Assembly (NCBI GenBank): GCA_041301185.1
Contig: JBFYSV010000211.1
Location: 1 to 5,809, forward strand
Length of the DNA: 5,809 bases
Source of the DNA: JAQBDA01 sp041301185
Lineage (GTDB): Bacteria > Chloroflexota > Anaerolineae > Anaerolineales > UBA4823
Reading direction: 5' to 3'
Below the pieces are notes generated by a model, which did no database searches, was not told the DNA's origin, and worked only from the letters and a program-made list of their open reading frames with translations. Within the stretch, counting starts at the first letter, position 1; each line of letters begins with the position of its first letter. Below are positions 5,645 to 5,809 of the stretch, in pieces. The translations under genes were made by a program, and so were the position numbers.

Positions 5645-5650
5645 ATTATA
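5645..5650 (-). promoter_or_regulatory. -10 element of the sugar transferase promoter, near-leaderless
   Basis: A perfect TATAAT on the minus strand lies 14 nt before ATG 5628-5630. Transcription would begin about 7-8 nt before the start codon, leaving no room for a ribosome site, and none is seen. The 17-bp-spaced -35 position reads GTAGCG, which is poor. Either the transcript is near-leaderless or the true start is ATG 5609. Confidence 0.45.
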
Positions 5651-5692
5651 CCCCACGCAATTCGGTCGCTACCCGGATAGGATACTCGCAAA

Positions 5693-5701
5693 TGATATAA
5701 T
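5693..5701 (+). promoter_or_regulatory. Extended -10 promoter for the rightmost gene
   Basis: TGATATAAT is a perfect TGn extended -10 (TATAAT at 5696-5701). Transcription would start near 5708, about 50 nt before ATG 5758. The -35 region (around 5673-5678) is not recognisable. It is divergent from the sugar transferase promoter, the two -10 boxes being 45 bp apart. Confidence 0.55.
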
Positions 5702-5707
5702 CGCCTT

Positions 5708-5734
5708 TTGCCAGAGATGATATCATCCTGGCAA
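5708..5734. promoter_or_regulatory. Long dyad-symmetric element, candidate operator or leader hairpin
   Basis: TTGCCAG and GATGAT on the left pair with ATCATC and CTGGCAA on the right, 13 + 13 bp, interrupted only by one unpaired A at 5715. The centre GATGATATCATC (5716-5727) is a perfect palindrome. It begins about where transcription from the 5693-5701 promoter should start, so a protein bound here would block that promoter. As RNA it would form a hairpin in the leader, but without a U-run it is not a standard terminator. Confidence 0.55.
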
Positions 5735-5757
5735 TGACGAGAGGAAATGGCAGACTT

Positions 5758-5809
5758 ATGCATATTACCAGGCAAAAAACGATTATTCTCCTGGCGCTGC
5801 TCTTGCTGG
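5758..5809 (+). CDS. Start of an exported or membrane-anchored protein of unknown function (partial, only N-terminus in window)
   Basis: From ATG 5758 the frame reads MHITRQKTIILLALLLL and continues off the right edge. A short basic stretch followed by a run of Ile/Leu/Ala is typical of a signal peptide or N-terminal membrane anchor. GAGAGG (5739-5744) lies 13 nt upstream, rather far. An in-frame ATG at 5734 would add eight residues (MTRGNGRL) but has no ribosome site. An overlapping ATG at 5747 in another frame gives a non-hydrophobic peptide and is less likely. It is divergent from the sugar transferase and may belong to the same surface glycan locus. Too little is present to name it. Confidence 0.5.
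   Translation, partial: MHITRQKTIILLALLLL

Overview
The window looks like bacterial chromosome, most likely Chloroflexota (Anaerolineae-like). This rests on two ECF sigma factors, each followed directly by a single-pass DUF5667-type membrane protein, and on an overall moderately GC-rich, densely packed layout. The taxonomic call is an inference from gene content, not a database match.

Left half (1-3051, all on the minus strand): two sigma/membrane-partner cassettes lie head to tail. Cassette A (rightmost, transcribed first) is an ECF sigma factor (2503-3051) followed, with an ATGA overlap, by a 375-residue DUF5667-type protein (1379-2506). That protein carries a long repetitive Gln/Asn/Phe/Thr- and Gly-rich extracytoplasmic tail, and a strong intrinsic terminator at 1316-1350 ends the cassette. 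Cassette B is a second ECF sigma factor (620-1180, preferred ATG start) followed 6 nt later by another DUF5667-type protein (1-613) that runs off the left edge. A terminator plus a candidate extended -10 promoter separates the cassettes, so they are probably independent transcription units. The simplest reading is that each membrane protein is the anti-sigma or sensor partner of the sigma factor encoded just before it.

Right half (3052-5809): surface polysaccharide genes. A Wzx-like multi-pass flippase (3153-4502, plus) converges with a polyprenyl-phosphate sugar-1-phosphate transferase (4518-5630, minus), with only 15 nt between their stop codons. The transferase would start the lipid-linked glycan on the cytoplasmic face, and the flippase would move a finished lipid-linked unit across the membrane. 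The transferase is divergent from a further plus-strand gene starting near 5758 (or 5734), of which only the signal-peptide-like N-terminus is in the window. The 127-nt divergent region holds a TATAAT for each direction and a long 13+13 bp dyad just downstream of the plus-strand promoter.

How the parts may work together (inference): envelope-sensing sigma systems beside exopolysaccharide genes would fit control of cell-surface glycan production, but no shared sigma-specific promoter motif was found to prove it.
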